A stretch of 64,000 nt of DNA from Celeribacter halophilus (GTDB lineage Bacteria; Pseudomonadota; Alphaproteobacteria; Rhodobacterales; Rhodobacteraceae), in the NCBI RefSeq assembly GCF_900114135.1, contig NZ_FORY01000014.1, positions 1 to 64,000 of the forward strand. The letters run 5' to 3'. The position numbers and the translations under genes are program-made. The notes below the pieces were generated by a model. The model saw only the letters and a list, made by a program, of their open reading frames with translations. It ran no database searches and was not told the origin of the DNA. Each line of letters starts with the position of its first letter. Position 1 is the stretch's first letter. Positions 25,318-34,336 of the stretch are shown in pieces.

Positions 25318-26556
25318 TCAGGAAAGCGCGGCCGTTTTCTTGACGACTTGGCCTTCTTTCATAATGAACGGCATATGGGCGCCCTGACCAGTCAAAAGCG
25401 CCAGATCGTCCAGAGGGTTGCCATCGACGGCGATGATATCGGCAAATGCCCCCGGCGCGATCTCCCCGATCTGCCCTTCCATCCGCAGCACCTTGGCCGC
25501 ATCGACCGTGGCAGACCGGATCACCGCATCCGCAGGCAGATACCGCCCGCGCAGGGTGAACTCGCCCGATTGTTCCGGATGCATCCCGCCGAGCAAATCC
25601 GAGCCGTAGCCCATCAGAACGCCCGCCTTGTGCATCTTTTCGAGGCGTTCGAGACCGGCCTCGCGCACATCCACCACCTTGGCAACAGATTCCGCAGGCA
25701 TGCCGAACTCCGCGCCCGACTTGGCAAGAATGTCATAGGTGATGTTGGTCGGCACAACCGCAATGCCCTCTTTCGCCACCCGCTCGATGGTGGAGTCGGA
25801 CATCAGGTTGCCGTGCTCGATACATTCGAACCCGCAATCCAGTGCGCGGACAATGGCTTCGTCGCAATAGAGGTGGCCGGTCGCATAGGTGCCAAAGCCC
25901 TTGGCGATCTCGACCATGGCTTTCAACTCTTCGACGGAAAAGACCAGATAACCGACCGGATCGGAGGGCGAGGACACCCCGCCATCGGCCATGACCTTGA
26001 CGAATTGCGCGCCGTTTTTAAGCTCTTCACGCACAGCGCGCTGGATTTCCGGCACGCCATCACATTTGCGGCCCAAAGTGCCGAGCACTTCGGGATACCA
26101 GCTCACATCACGGTTGCTGAACGGACCACGGTAATCCGTATGCCCGCCGGTTTGCGACAGAGCCTTGCCACAGATCACCAGACGCGGTCCGAGAAACGCA
26201 CCTTCTTCGACGGCGAGTTGCAGACCGCGATCCGCCCCACCCAAATCCCGAACCGTGGTAAAGCCACGCATCAGCATGCCGCGCATGATCTGGCTGCTGC
26301 GGGCGGCGACAAGCGATGTCGGCAGTTCGGCGTTCAGGCCCAGATTGGCGGTGGTGGCAATAACATGCACATGGCAGTCGGTCAGACCCGGCATGACCGT
26401 CAGGCCCGCCATATCAAACACCTGCTCCGCATCGGCGGTCACATCCTTGCCGACCTCTTTGATCTTGCCGCCTTCAATGACGATCCCCACCGGATCGGTC
26501 GGCTCCGGAGATGTCCCGTCTACAATTCTGGCGTTCTTGAGCAAAGTAAGTGTCAT
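25318..26556 (-). CDS. Amidohydrolase, cog1228 type (possible prolidase)
   Basis: The 412-residue metal-dependent hydrolase has the complete set of ligands of the binuclear amidohydrolases: HxH in DCHVHV, the carboxylated-lysine position in QFVKVMADGG, His in YATGHLYCD, His in ECIEHGNL and Asp in GYGSDLLGG. Also seen are TTVRDLGG and the SQTGGHTD block. Members of this cog1228 group include enzymes that cut Xaa-Pro and other dipeptides, so a prolidase acting on Pro or hydroxyproline peptides would fit the region; other dipeptides or imidazolonepropionate-like rings are possible. No signal peptide is seen. I chose the ATG at 26554-26556 (MTLTLLKNARIVDG) over a longer start. Confidence 0.8.
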   Translation of the reverse strand: MTLTLLKNARIVDGTSPEPTDPVGIVIEGGKIKEVGKDVTADAEQVFDMAGLTVMPGLTDCHVHVIATTANLGLNAELPTSLVAARSSQIMRGMLMRGFTTVRDLGGADRGLQLAVEEGAFLGPRLVICGKALSQTGGHTDYRGPFSNRDVSWYPEVLGTLGRKCDGVPEIQRAVREELKNGAQFVKVMADGGVSSPSDPVGYLVFSVEELKAMVEIAKGFGTYATGHLYCDEAIVRALDCGFECIEHGNLMSDSTIERVAKEGIAVVPTNITYDILAKSGAEFGMPAESVAKVVDVREAGLERLEKMHKAGVLMGYGSDLLGGMHPEQSGEFTLRGRYLPADAVIRSATVDAAKVLRMEGQIGEIAPGAFADIIAVDGNPLDDLALLTGQGAHMPFIMKEGQVVKKTAALS

Positions 26557-26964
26557 CAGTTGTCCTAACTCGCATGCGTGGCACGTTTTGCGTCCGCATA
26601 TATGTGTTGTCGGTGGGGTCGCTGGCCCCGTCTTGGTCTTGGCGCCGATACGGCATGACGGTGCAAACGCGTTATGTGTCCCGCACGGGTTTCGGATGTG
26701 CACCATTCCTTCGGGCAAGTGCGACATATCTGCACAGCCTTAGGGGCGGAGGTCAGAGGTGCAAATAAAAAAAGCTGTCCAGACTGTTTTTTTTATTAAT
26801 GCCCGAAAAGTGCCTAAGTTTTGTGCTTTATTCAATCACATGTCGGGAAGTCTCCACCCCCTGCCCCTTTTCGCGACGGTTCAAAACCGCAGGACAGGCG
26901 GATGTAAGTTCGGAGATTCGGCGCGGGGGACTGTGATAGAGCCTTCGCGCGTCTTACGGGAAGT
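26557..26964. promoter_or_regulatory. Control region upstream of the amidohydrolase gene
   Basis: This 408-base gap lies between the amidohydrolase start and the cupin stop. At about 26764-26797, runs of A and T flank a near-palindrome (AGCTGTCCAGACT), which looks like an AT-rich promoter with an operator for the minus-strand amidohydrolase. No terminator with a GC stem was found for the cupin gene, and no coding region is supported. Confidence 0.4.
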
Positions 26965-27321
26965 TTATGGACGGCAGAGCTGGCATTCGTCGCAATAGGC
27001 GGCCACGACGGTCCATTCCTCGGAAAGCACTTCGACCTCATGCACGCAGCCCGGCGGCACACGCAGCGCAGTGCCCGGCTTCATATAGAACTCCTGCCCG
27101 TTGGCGCGCAGGACCGCTTCGCCGGACAGGGTGAGCGTGACCTCGTCGCGCGGATGGCAATGGGCAACACTGCGCGCACCTTTCTTGCCGGTGGTCACGC
27201 TAAGTTTGATAAACCCCTCCCCGCGCTCTTTGGGGGAAAACAGGGTCTTTTGTTCGAAGTCATAGAGTTGGACGGGTGAGACCAGATCGGTTTCCACCAG
27301 TTCGGGGTTCTGTGTGCTCAT
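26965..27321 (-). CDS. Small cupin-domain protein
   Basis: The 118-residue protein is a single-domain cupin with both motifs: ARSVAHCHPRDEVTLTLSGEAVL (HxH and Glu ligands) and TALRVPPGCVHEVEVLS (final His). It could bind one metal ion. It ends with a CxxCxxC group (YCDECQLC), which is unusual for such a short cupin and could bind a second metal. I chose the ATG at 27319-27321 (MSTQNPEL), preceded by GGAGAGC; a longer frame is a shadow of glpR. It sits alone between the amidohydrolase and glpR. No function is assigned. Confidence 0.75.
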   Translation of the reverse strand: MSTQNPELVETDLVSPVQLYDFEQKTLFSPKERGEGFIKLSVTTGKKGARSVAHCHPRDEVTLTLSGEAVLRANGQEFYMKPGTALRVPPGCVHEVEVLSEEWTVVAAYCDECQLCRP

Positions 27322-27404
27322 CCGTGCTCTCCAATCCTTGTTTGCCCCCGTGTATCTGCCCTCCGGCGGTTTATCCATCGGAGAATGACGCGCCGCGCCC
27401 GTCC

Positions 27405-28166
27405 CTATCCGGCGTAAACCACTTCGGTGCCCCAGCTTGCGCACGAGGCGGCAAGGTCGGGGGCAACTTCGAGGTCCGTGAAAAACGCATCCACATCCGC
27501 CAGAGACGCGATCCGCGCTGGTGCGCTGCGGGAGAACTTTGTGTGGTCCGAGACAAGGTAGGTCTTGCGGGACTGGCGCAGGATGGTCTGGCTGACATTG
27601 ACCTCCTGAATGTCGAAGTCGAGAAAGTCCCCGTCCTGATCCAGCGCGGAACAGCCGATCACCGCGAGATCGAATTTGAACTTCTGGATGGTCTGCGCCG
27701 CCAATGTGCCGACCAGCCCGCCGTCCGATCGCCGCAAATGCCCGCCGGTGACGATGACTTCGCATTTCGGATTGGTGGCGAGAATATTGGCCACGTTCAT
27801 ATTGTTGGTCACAACCATGAGGCCCTCATGCTGGAGCAATTCCTGCGCGACCGCTTCCGTGCTCGTGCCGATGTTGAGAAACAGGGAGATTCCGTTCGGA
27901 ATACGCGCGGCACAGGCCCGTGCGATGGCGGTTTTCGCCTCGGCATTGAGAAGCCGCCGGTCCTCATAGCCGATATTCGTGGTGCCCGAGGGCATCACCG
28001 CCCCGCCATGCACCCGCTCCAGCCTCCCCTCATCGGCAAGCTCGGAGAGGTCGCGGCGGATCGTCTGAAGCGTCACGCCGAAATGGTCGGCGAGGTCTTC
28101 TACCGTCACTTTTCCCGTCTTTCGGGCGATCTCGACGATTTCGGGATGACGGAAGTTGTTGGACAT
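27405..28166 (-). CDS. glpR: DeoR-family repressor of glycerol genes (GlpR)
   Basis: The 253-residue regulator has a DeoR N-terminal HTH (RHPEIVEIARKTGKVTVEDLADHFGVTLQTIRRDLSELADEGRLERVHGGA) and a C-terminal DeoRC sensor domain with the phosphosugar-binding-type segments LFLNIGTSTEAVAQEL and DLAVIGCSALDQDGDFLDFD. Its position, divergent from glpD and the glycerol importer, identifies it as GlpR, which in other bacteria represses glp genes and is released by glycerol 3-phosphate. Repeated TTCG/CGAA sites lie before its own start and before glpD. Confidence 0.87.
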   Translation of the reverse strand: MSNNFRHPEIVEIARKTGKVTVEDLADHFGVTLQTIRRDLSELADEGRLERVHGGAVMPSGTTNIGYEDRRLLNAEAKTAIARACAARIPNGISLFLNIGTSTEAVAQELLQHEGLMVVTNNMNVANILATNPKCEVIVTGGHLRRSDGGLVGTLAAQTIQKFKFDLAVIGCSALDQDGDFLDFDIQEVNVSQTILRQSRKTYLVSDHTKFSRSAPARIASLADVDAFFTDLEVAPDLAASCASWGTEVVYAG

Positions 28167-28169
28167 ATC

Positions 28170-28190
28170 GGTTCGCTTTGGTTCGTTTTG
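28170..28190. promoter_or_regulatory. GlpR operator candidate at the glpR promoter
   Basis: Two direct repeats, GGTTCGCTTTGG and GGTTCGTTTTGG, sit 10 bases apart, 4 bases upstream of the glpR start codon. The TTCG core agrees with known GlpR sites (TTCG ... CGAA). Confidence 0.5.
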
Positions 28191-28340
28191 GCTATGTATT
28201 CCTTAAAAGACCCTATTACCCCCCCGCGAATCCAGTCGATTCTTGTCGGAAGGGCAAATAAATCCGAAATCCGGCTTCGCAGGTGCAGAAATTATACAAA
28301 GACGTATGTCCCAAATTATTGAAATTCGGTGATAAATTTT

Positions 28341-28360
28341 AAAACGAACAAAAACGAAAA
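28341..28360. promoter_or_regulatory. GlpR operator candidate at the glpD promoter
   Basis: AAAACGAACAAAAACGAAAA contains two ACGAA repeats in an AT-rich stretch about 60 bases upstream of the glpD start. It is the inverse-strand counterpart of the repeats near glpR. Confidence 0.5.
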
Positions 28361-28422
28361 AATGGACTTGCGAGTTTTCTCTTTTCGCGTGTAGGTTTTT
28401 GCGAAGGCACGGAGGACTAGGC

Positions 28423-30018
28423 GTGAACGCACAGCAAGTTTCGAATCCGGTCGATCTGTTTGTGATCGGCGGCGGCATCAATGGCTGCGGAATTGCGCGT
28501 GACGCCGCAGGGCGCGGCTATTCCGTGATGCTTGCGGAGATGGATGATCTGGCCTCCGCCACCTCGTCCGCCTCGACCAAACTGTTCCACGGCGGGTTAC
28601 GCTATCTGGAGTATTTCGAGGTGCGGCTGGTGCGTGAGGCGCTGATCGAACGCGAAGTTCTGTTGCGCGCCATGCCGCATATCAGCTGGCCCATGCGCTT
28701 CGTGCTGCCCTATCACAAGGATATGCGGTTCGAGGCGGAAACACCGACCTCCAAGCTGCTCTCCGTTGTGATGCCGTGGATGAAAGGACGCCGCCCCGCA
28801 TGGCTGATCCGTTTGGGCCTGTTCCTATATGACCATCTGGGCGGGCGCAAAATTCTTCCGGCCACAGAGACCCGTGATCTGCGAGGCTCGCCAGAGGGTG
28901 CGCGGCTGCAAGAGCGGTTTGCCAAGGCCTATGAATATTCCGATTGCTGGGTCGAGGACTCGCGTCTCGTCGCGCTCAATGCCCGCGATGCCGAGGCGCG
29001 CGGGGCGACGATCATGACCCGCACCAAAGTCACCCGCGCCGCCCGCGAAGGCGATTTGTGGCGCATTGAGGTGCAGGACATGGAAAGCGGTGCGGCACAG
29101 ACCCATTATGCGAAAATGCTGGTGAATGCGGCGGGGCCTTGGGTTGGCAATGTCATTCACGAGACGATTGACCTGCCCTCGAAAGAAGGCGTGCGTCTTG
29201 TGCGTGGCAGCCATATCGTGACGCGCAAGCTTTACGATCACGACAAATGTTACTTCTTTCAGGGCACAGACGGGCGTATCATTTTCGCCATTCCCTACGA
29301 GACGGATTTTACCCTGATCGGCACCACGGATGCGGAGCATCGCGACCCGTCCGAGAAACCCTATTGCACCGATGAGGAACGCGATTACCTGATCGCCTTC
29401 GCCAACAAATATTTCAAAAAGCCGATTTCTGCGGAAGATGTGGTTTGGAGCTATTCCGGTGTGCGCCCGCTCTATGACGATGGCGCATCATCAGCGACAG
29501 CGGCGACGCGGGACTATACGCTCAAGGTGGATGCGACTGCTGGCGCACCGGTGCTCAATATTTTCGGCGGCAAGATCACGACCTATCGTCGCCTTGCCGA
29601 AAGCGCGCTTGAAAAGATTGCAGAACATCTGCCGGACGCGACGGGCCCGTGGACGGCAGGTGTGCCTCTTGCGGGGGGCGATTTTCCGGTGGACGGGGTC
29701 GCGGATTTGGTTGGCCAGCTACGCGCCCGTTATCCGTTTCTGACGGATCGCTGGGCCAAACGACTGGTGCGCGCCTACGGGACCGAAGCACAGGTGTTGC
29801 TTGGCGCGGCGAAAACTGCTGAGGATCTGGGAGAGGATTTCGGTGCGACACTGAGCGAGGCGGAGGTTGTCTGGCTCATGGATCACGAATATGCGCGCAC
29901 CGCTGAAGATGTGATCTGGCGGCGTTCGAAACTCGGGCTCCGGCTCGATGCCGAACAGATTGCGACACTGGAGGAATGGATGAAAACCCGACGCGAACGG
30001 GTGGCCGCGGCAGAGTAG
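28423..30018 (+). CDS. glpD: Glycerol-3-phosphate dehydrogenase (FAD, respiratory)
   Basis: The 531-residue flavoprotein oxidises glycerol 3-phosphate to dihydroxyacetone phosphate and passes electrons to quinone at the inner membrane. It shows the FAD-binding motif DLFVIGGGINGCGIARDAAGRGYSVML, SSASTKLFHGGLRYLEYFEVRLVREAL, and the C-terminal SGVRPLYDD and NIFGGKITTYRRLAE blocks typical of GlpD. The start is a GTG at 28423 with GGAGGA 6 bases upstream; a TTG 24 bases earlier is in frame but has no such site. It is the first gene of the eight-gene glycerol operon. Confidence 0.95.
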   Translation: MNAQQVSNPVDLFVIGGGINGCGIARDAAGRGYSVMLAEMDDLASATSSASTKLFHGGLRYLEYFEVRLVREALIEREVLLRAMPHISWPMRFVLPYHKDMRFEAETPTSKLLSVVMPWMKGRRPAWLIRLGLFLYDHLGGRKILPATETRDLRGSPEGARLQERFAKAYEYSDCWVEDSRLVALNARDAEARGATIMTRTKVTRAAREGDLWRIEVQDMESGAAQTHYAKMLVNAAGPWVGNVIHETIDLPSKEGVRLVRGSHIVTRKLYDHDKCYFFQGTDGRIIFAIPYETDFTLIGTTDAEHRDPSEKPYCTDEERDYLIAFANKYFKKPISAEDVVWSYSGVRPLYDDGASSATAATRDYTLKVDATAGAPVLNIFGGKITTYRRLAESALEKIAEHLPDATGPWTAGVPLAGGDFPVDGVADLVGQLRARYPFLTDRWAKRLVRAYGTEAQVLLGAAKTAEDLGEDFGATLSEAEVVWLMDHEYARTAEDVIWRRSKLGLRLDAEQIATLEEWMKTRRERVAAAE

Positions 30019-30061
30019 CCGAAGCGGCCAGACAGAAATCAGGCGCGGGGAGGAGGACCTT

Positions 30062-31150
30062 ATGACGCTGGAATTACAGGGCGTGTCAAAGACCGTGGAG
30101 GGGCAGACACATATAGCCCCGACCGATTTGACGCTCGAAAAAGGCACAATGAATGTGCTGCTTGGCCCGACATTGTCGGGCAAGACATCGCTGATGCGTC
30201 TCATGGCGGGGCTGGATCAGCCCAGTTCGGGGCGGATCATTTGGGACGGGCAGGATGTGACCGGCATGCGGGTGCAGGACCGGCGTGTGGCGATGGTCTA
30301 TCAGCAGTTCATCAACTACCCGTCTATGAGCGTCTATGACAACATCGCCTCGCCCCTGCGGCTGATGGGGGTCTCCCGTGCGGAGATCGACCGCCGCGTG
30401 CGCGAAAGCGCGGAGATGATGAAGCTCACCCCGATGCTGGAGCGCAAGCCGCTTGAACTGTCGGGCGGGCAACAACAACGCTGCGCCCTTGCGCGGGCCT
30501 TGGTCAAGAATGCTGGGCTGGTGTTGCTCGACGAGCCTCTGGCCAATCTCGACTACAAGCTGCGCGAGGAATTGCGCATCGAGATTCCGAAAATCTTTGA
30601 AGCGTCGGGCGCGATTTTTGTCTATGCGACCACCGAACCCGAAGAGGCGCTTTTGTTGGGTGGCAACACGGCGACGCTTTGGGAAGGCCGCGTGACGCAA
30701 TTCGGGCCGACGCCCGCCGTCTACCGCCAGCCGGTCGATGCAACCACGGCGCGGGTGTTCTCCGATCCGCCGATGAATTTCCTGCAAATCGCCAAGACGG
30801 GCGAGCAGCTGATGTTCGGAGATGGTCAGAGCACCAAAGCCACAGGCAAGCTCGCGGACCTGCCCGACGGGCGCTATACGGCGGGGTTCCGTCCGAACCA
30901 TCTGGAAATTCTCCAACATTCGGAGACAGCCCTGAAATTCACAACCCGATTGCATGTGACGGAGCTGACCGGTTCGGAGACCTTTGTGCATCTGGACCAC
31001 CACGGCGCGCGCTGGGTCGGGCTGATCCACGGGGTGCATGATCTCGACATCGGGGGTGCGCTCGATGTCTGGCTCGATCCGCGTCACGTCTATGTATTCG
31101 GTGAAGACGGGCGTCTCGTTGCGCCTGCTGCCTATGCGATGGCAGCGTAA
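30062..31150 (+). CDS. glpS: Glycerol ABC importer ATPase GlpS
   Basis: The 362-residue ATPase is one of two different ABC subunits of the glycerol importer (glpSTPQUV type known in Rhizobium). It has Walker A (GPTLSGKT, about 35-42), an intact signature LSGGQQQR (about 136), Walker B with catalytic Glu (LVLLDEPLANLD) and a C-terminal TOBE-like domain. The H-loop, normally VTHDQxEA, reads ATTEPEEA, so the switch histidine is missing. Together with GlpT's damaged signature this predicts one consensus and one degenerate ATP site. It lies 43 bases after glpD. Confidence 0.9.
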   Translation: MTLELQGVSKTVEGQTHIAPTDLTLEKGTMNVLLGPTLSGKTSLMRLMAGLDQPSSGRIIWDGQDVTGMRVQDRRVAMVYQQFINYPSMSVYDNIASPLRLMGVSRAEIDRRVRESAEMMKLTPMLERKPLELSGGQQQRCALARALVKNAGLVLLDEPLANLDYKLREELRIEIPKIFEASGAIFVYATTEPEEALLLGGNTATLWEGRVTQFGPTPAVYRQPVDATTARVFSDPPMNFLQIAKTGEQLMFGDGQSTKATGKLADLPDGRYTAGFRPNHLEILQHSETALKFTTRLHVTELTGSETFVHLDHHGARWVGLIHGVHDLDIGGALDVWLDPRHVYVFGEDGRLVAPAAYAMAA

Positions 31151-31161
31151 GGGAGGCGGAA

Positions 31162-32247
31162 ATGGCACGTATAACACTCGATAACCTCGCGCATTCCTAC
31201 ATGGCAAACCCTGCCTCGGAAGCGGATTTCGCGCTCAAGGAACTCAATTACGACTGGGAGGATGGCGAGGCCTATGCGCTTTTGGGTGCGTCGGGCTGTG
31301 GCAAGTCCACGCTGCTCAACATCATCTCGGGGCTTTTGATGCCGTCGCAGGGCCGTATCCTGTTCGATGGCAAGGATGTGACCCATGCGCCGACCGCAGA
31401 ACGCAACATCGCGCAGGTGTTCCAGTTCCCCGTGGTCTACGACACGATGACGGTGCAGGACAATCTGGCCTTCCCTCTGCGCAACCGTGGCCGCGACGAA
31501 GCCTATGTGGCCGAGCGCGTTCAGGAGATCGCGCGGATGATCGGCATGGAAGACATGCTGCGCAAGAAGGCGCGCGGACTGGGGGCGGATGCGAAACAGA
31601 AGATCTCGCTGGGCCGTGGCATGGTTCGCAAGGATGTGAATGCGCTGTTGTTCGATGAGCCGCTGACGGTGATCGACCCGCATATGAAGTGGGAATTGCG
31701 CACGCAACTCAAGAAGCTGCACCACGATTTCGGTCACACGATGATTTATGTCACCCATGACCAGACGGAGGCTCTGACCTTCGCCGACAAGGTGGTGGTG
31801 ATGTATGACGGGCGGGTGGTCCAGATCGGCACACCCGAAGAGCTTTTCGAACGTCCGGAACATACATTCGTCGGCTATTTCATCGGCTCGCCGGGGATGA
31901 ATGTCATCCCCGCGAAAGTCGAGGGGCGGATGGCCTATGTCAACGGGGCGGAGGTCGCCTTGTCTTCGCGTTATGCGCCTTTGAGCGGCAAGGTCGAGAT
32001 CGGCGTGCGGCCTGAATTTGTACGCCTGAGCGAGAGCGAAGGCCTACCCGTGAAAATCCGCCGCATCGAGGATGCAGGACGGCACAAGATCATCCGCGCC
32101 GAATGTTTCGGTCAGGACATCAACATCATTTCCGGCGAGGACGATCCGGTGCGCGCGGACATGACCCGCGTCACCTTCGACGCCGCGAAAGTGAATGTCT
32201 ATGCGAATGACTGGCGCGTGGCGCCAACAGAGGGGGAGGCCGCCTGA
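31162..32247 (+). CDS. glpT: Glycerol ABC importer ATPase GlpT
   Basis: The 361-residue ATPase partners GlpS. Walker A is canonical (GASGCGKST, about 42-50), Walker B with Glu is present (ALLFDEPLTVIDP), and the H-loop is intact (VTHDQTEAL). The signature motif is degenerate: GADAKQKISLGRGMV stands where LSGGQxQR is expected. A TOBE-type C-terminal region follows. Note that the symbol here means the Rhizobium-style ABC subunit, not the E. coli glycerol-3-phosphate antiporter. The stop TGA shares its last base with the ATG of the next gene. Confidence 0.88.
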   Translation: MARITLDNLAHSYMANPASEADFALKELNYDWEDGEAYALLGASGCGKSTLLNIISGLLMPSQGRILFDGKDVTHAPTAERNIAQVFQFPVVYDTMTVQDNLAFPLRNRGRDEAYVAERVQEIARMIGMEDMLRKKARGLGADAKQKISLGRGMVRKDVNALLFDEPLTVIDPHMKWELRTQLKKLHHDFGHTMIYVTHDQTEALTFADKVVVMYDGRVVQIGTPEELFERPEHTFVGYFIGSPGMNVIPAKVEGRMAYVNGAEVALSSRYAPLSGKVEIGVRPEFVRLSESEGLPVKIRRIEDAGRHKIIRAECFGQDINIISGEDDPVRADMTRVTFDAAKVNVYANDWRVAPTEGEAA

Positions 32248-33119
32248 TGCAACAGAAAACCACCAATCAGAAAGCATGGTTCCTCGTGCTGCCCGTGCTG
32301 ATCCTTGTGGCCTTTTCCGCCGTGATCCCGCTTATGACCGTGGTCAACTATTCGGTGCAGGACACTTTCGGCAACAACCAGTTCTTCTGGGCCGGTCTCG
32401 AATGGTTCGAGGAAATGCTGAGCGACGAGCGCATGTGGAATGCCCTGCAACGCCAGCTTATGTTCTCCGGTATCATTCTGGCCATTGAAATTCCGCTGGG
32501 CATTTTCGTGGCGCTCAACATGCCGAAATCCGGTTTCTGGTCGTCCTTCTGCCTTGTGGTCATGTCCCTGCCGTTGCTCATTCCGTGGAATGTGGTTGGC
32601 ACGATATGGCAGATTTTCGGGCGCGTGGACATCGGGCTTCTGGGCCATACGCTTGAGGCTCTCGGGATCAATTACAACTATACTCAGAACACAGTCTCCG
32701 CATGGATCACCATCATCGTCATGGATGTCTGGCACTGGACTTCGCTTGTCGCACTTCTGGCCTTTGCCGGTCTGAAATCCATCCCTGATGCCTATTATCA
32801 GGCGGCGCGGATTGATCAGGCGAGCCGCTGGAAGGTGTTCCGCTTTATCGAACTGCCCAAGATGATGGGCGTGCTGATGATTGCGATCCTGCTGCGCTTT
32901 ATGGACAGTTTCATGATCTATACGGAGCCGTTCGTTGTCACGGGCGGAGGTCCGGGCAATGCCACGACGCTTTTGTCCATCGACCTTGTGAAAATGGCAC
33001 TGGGGCAGTTCGACCTCGGACCCGCCGCCGCCTTTTCCCTGATGTATTTCCTCGTGATCCTTTTGATCTCATGGGTGTTCTACACCGTGATGGTCAATCT
33101 CGACAAAAAGGGCCTCTAA
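32247..33119 (+). CDS. glpP: Glycerol ABC importer permease GlpP
   Basis: The 290-residue inner-membrane protein has six predicted helices and the ABC permease EAA-type loop in DAYYQAARIDQASRWKVFRFIELPKMMGVLMIAI, which docks to the ATPases. It belongs to the MalF-like sugar permease class. Its start overlaps the glpT stop by one base, indicating translational coupling. Confidence 0.9.
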   Translation: MQQKTTNQKAWFLVLPVLILVAFSAVIPLMTVVNYSVQDTFGNNQFFWAGLEWFEEMLSDERMWNALQRQLMFSGIILAIEIPLGIFVALNMPKSGFWSSFCLVVMSLPLLIPWNVVGTIWQIFGRVDIGLLGHTLEALGINYNYTQNTVSAWITIIVMDVWHWTSLVALLAFAGLKSIPDAYYQAARIDQASRWKVFRFIELPKMMGVLMIAILLRFMDSFMIYTEPFVVTGGGPGNATTLLSIDLVKMALGQFDLGPAAAFSLMYFLVILLISWVFYTVMVNLDKKGL

Positions 33120-33120
33120 G

Positions 33121-33972
<852 letters not shown>

Positions 33973-33990
33973 TCGCAGGAGGATCGAACA

Positions 33991-34263
33991 ATGGATTGGA
34001 TGGCATGGACTTGGCCGACCGCCGCATTTTTCGCAACGATTGCGACGCTGTTGGTGATCTTCACCGTCTTGGCGATCAAATTTCCCGAAACGCCGCGCGT
34101 TGGCGTTTTGCGGATCGAGGCCACAAGGGGGGATCGACTGTTCATTACCCTTTTGGGGTCGGCTTTCATCAATCTTGCGTGGCTGGGCCTTGTCGGCACG
34201 GCACAGCCCGCCGCGCTGATTGTGTGTCTCCTCTATGCCGCAGCGGTGTTCCGCTGGGTGTGA
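33991..34263 (+). CDS. glpU: Small membrane protein GlpU (DUF2160)
   Basis: The 90-residue protein has two or three hydrophobic stretches (about 9-28, 50-68, 72-88) and a short charged middle. It matches by position and length the DUF2160 protein found between permease and binding-protein genes in glycerol ABC operons. Its role is not known; it may help assemble or stabilise the transporter. AGGAGG lies upstream of the ATG. Confidence 0.8.
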   Translation: MDWMAWTWPTAAFFATIATLLVIFTVLAIKFPETPRVGVLRIEATRGDRLFITLLGSAFINLAWLGLVGTAQPAALIVCLLYAAAVFRWV

Positions 34264-34336
34264 AGGAGTGCGAACCGGCGCGGGGAGCGCCGGTTTTGGA
34301 ACGTCGAATGGATTGGGTTCAATTAGGGAGGAAACT

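Noticed and set aside
26764-26797. A/T runs flanking a small palindrome as a terminator for the cupin gene
   Set aside because: The stem would be almost only A-T pairs and is about 170 bases beyond the cupin stop, so a promoter/operator reading is better.
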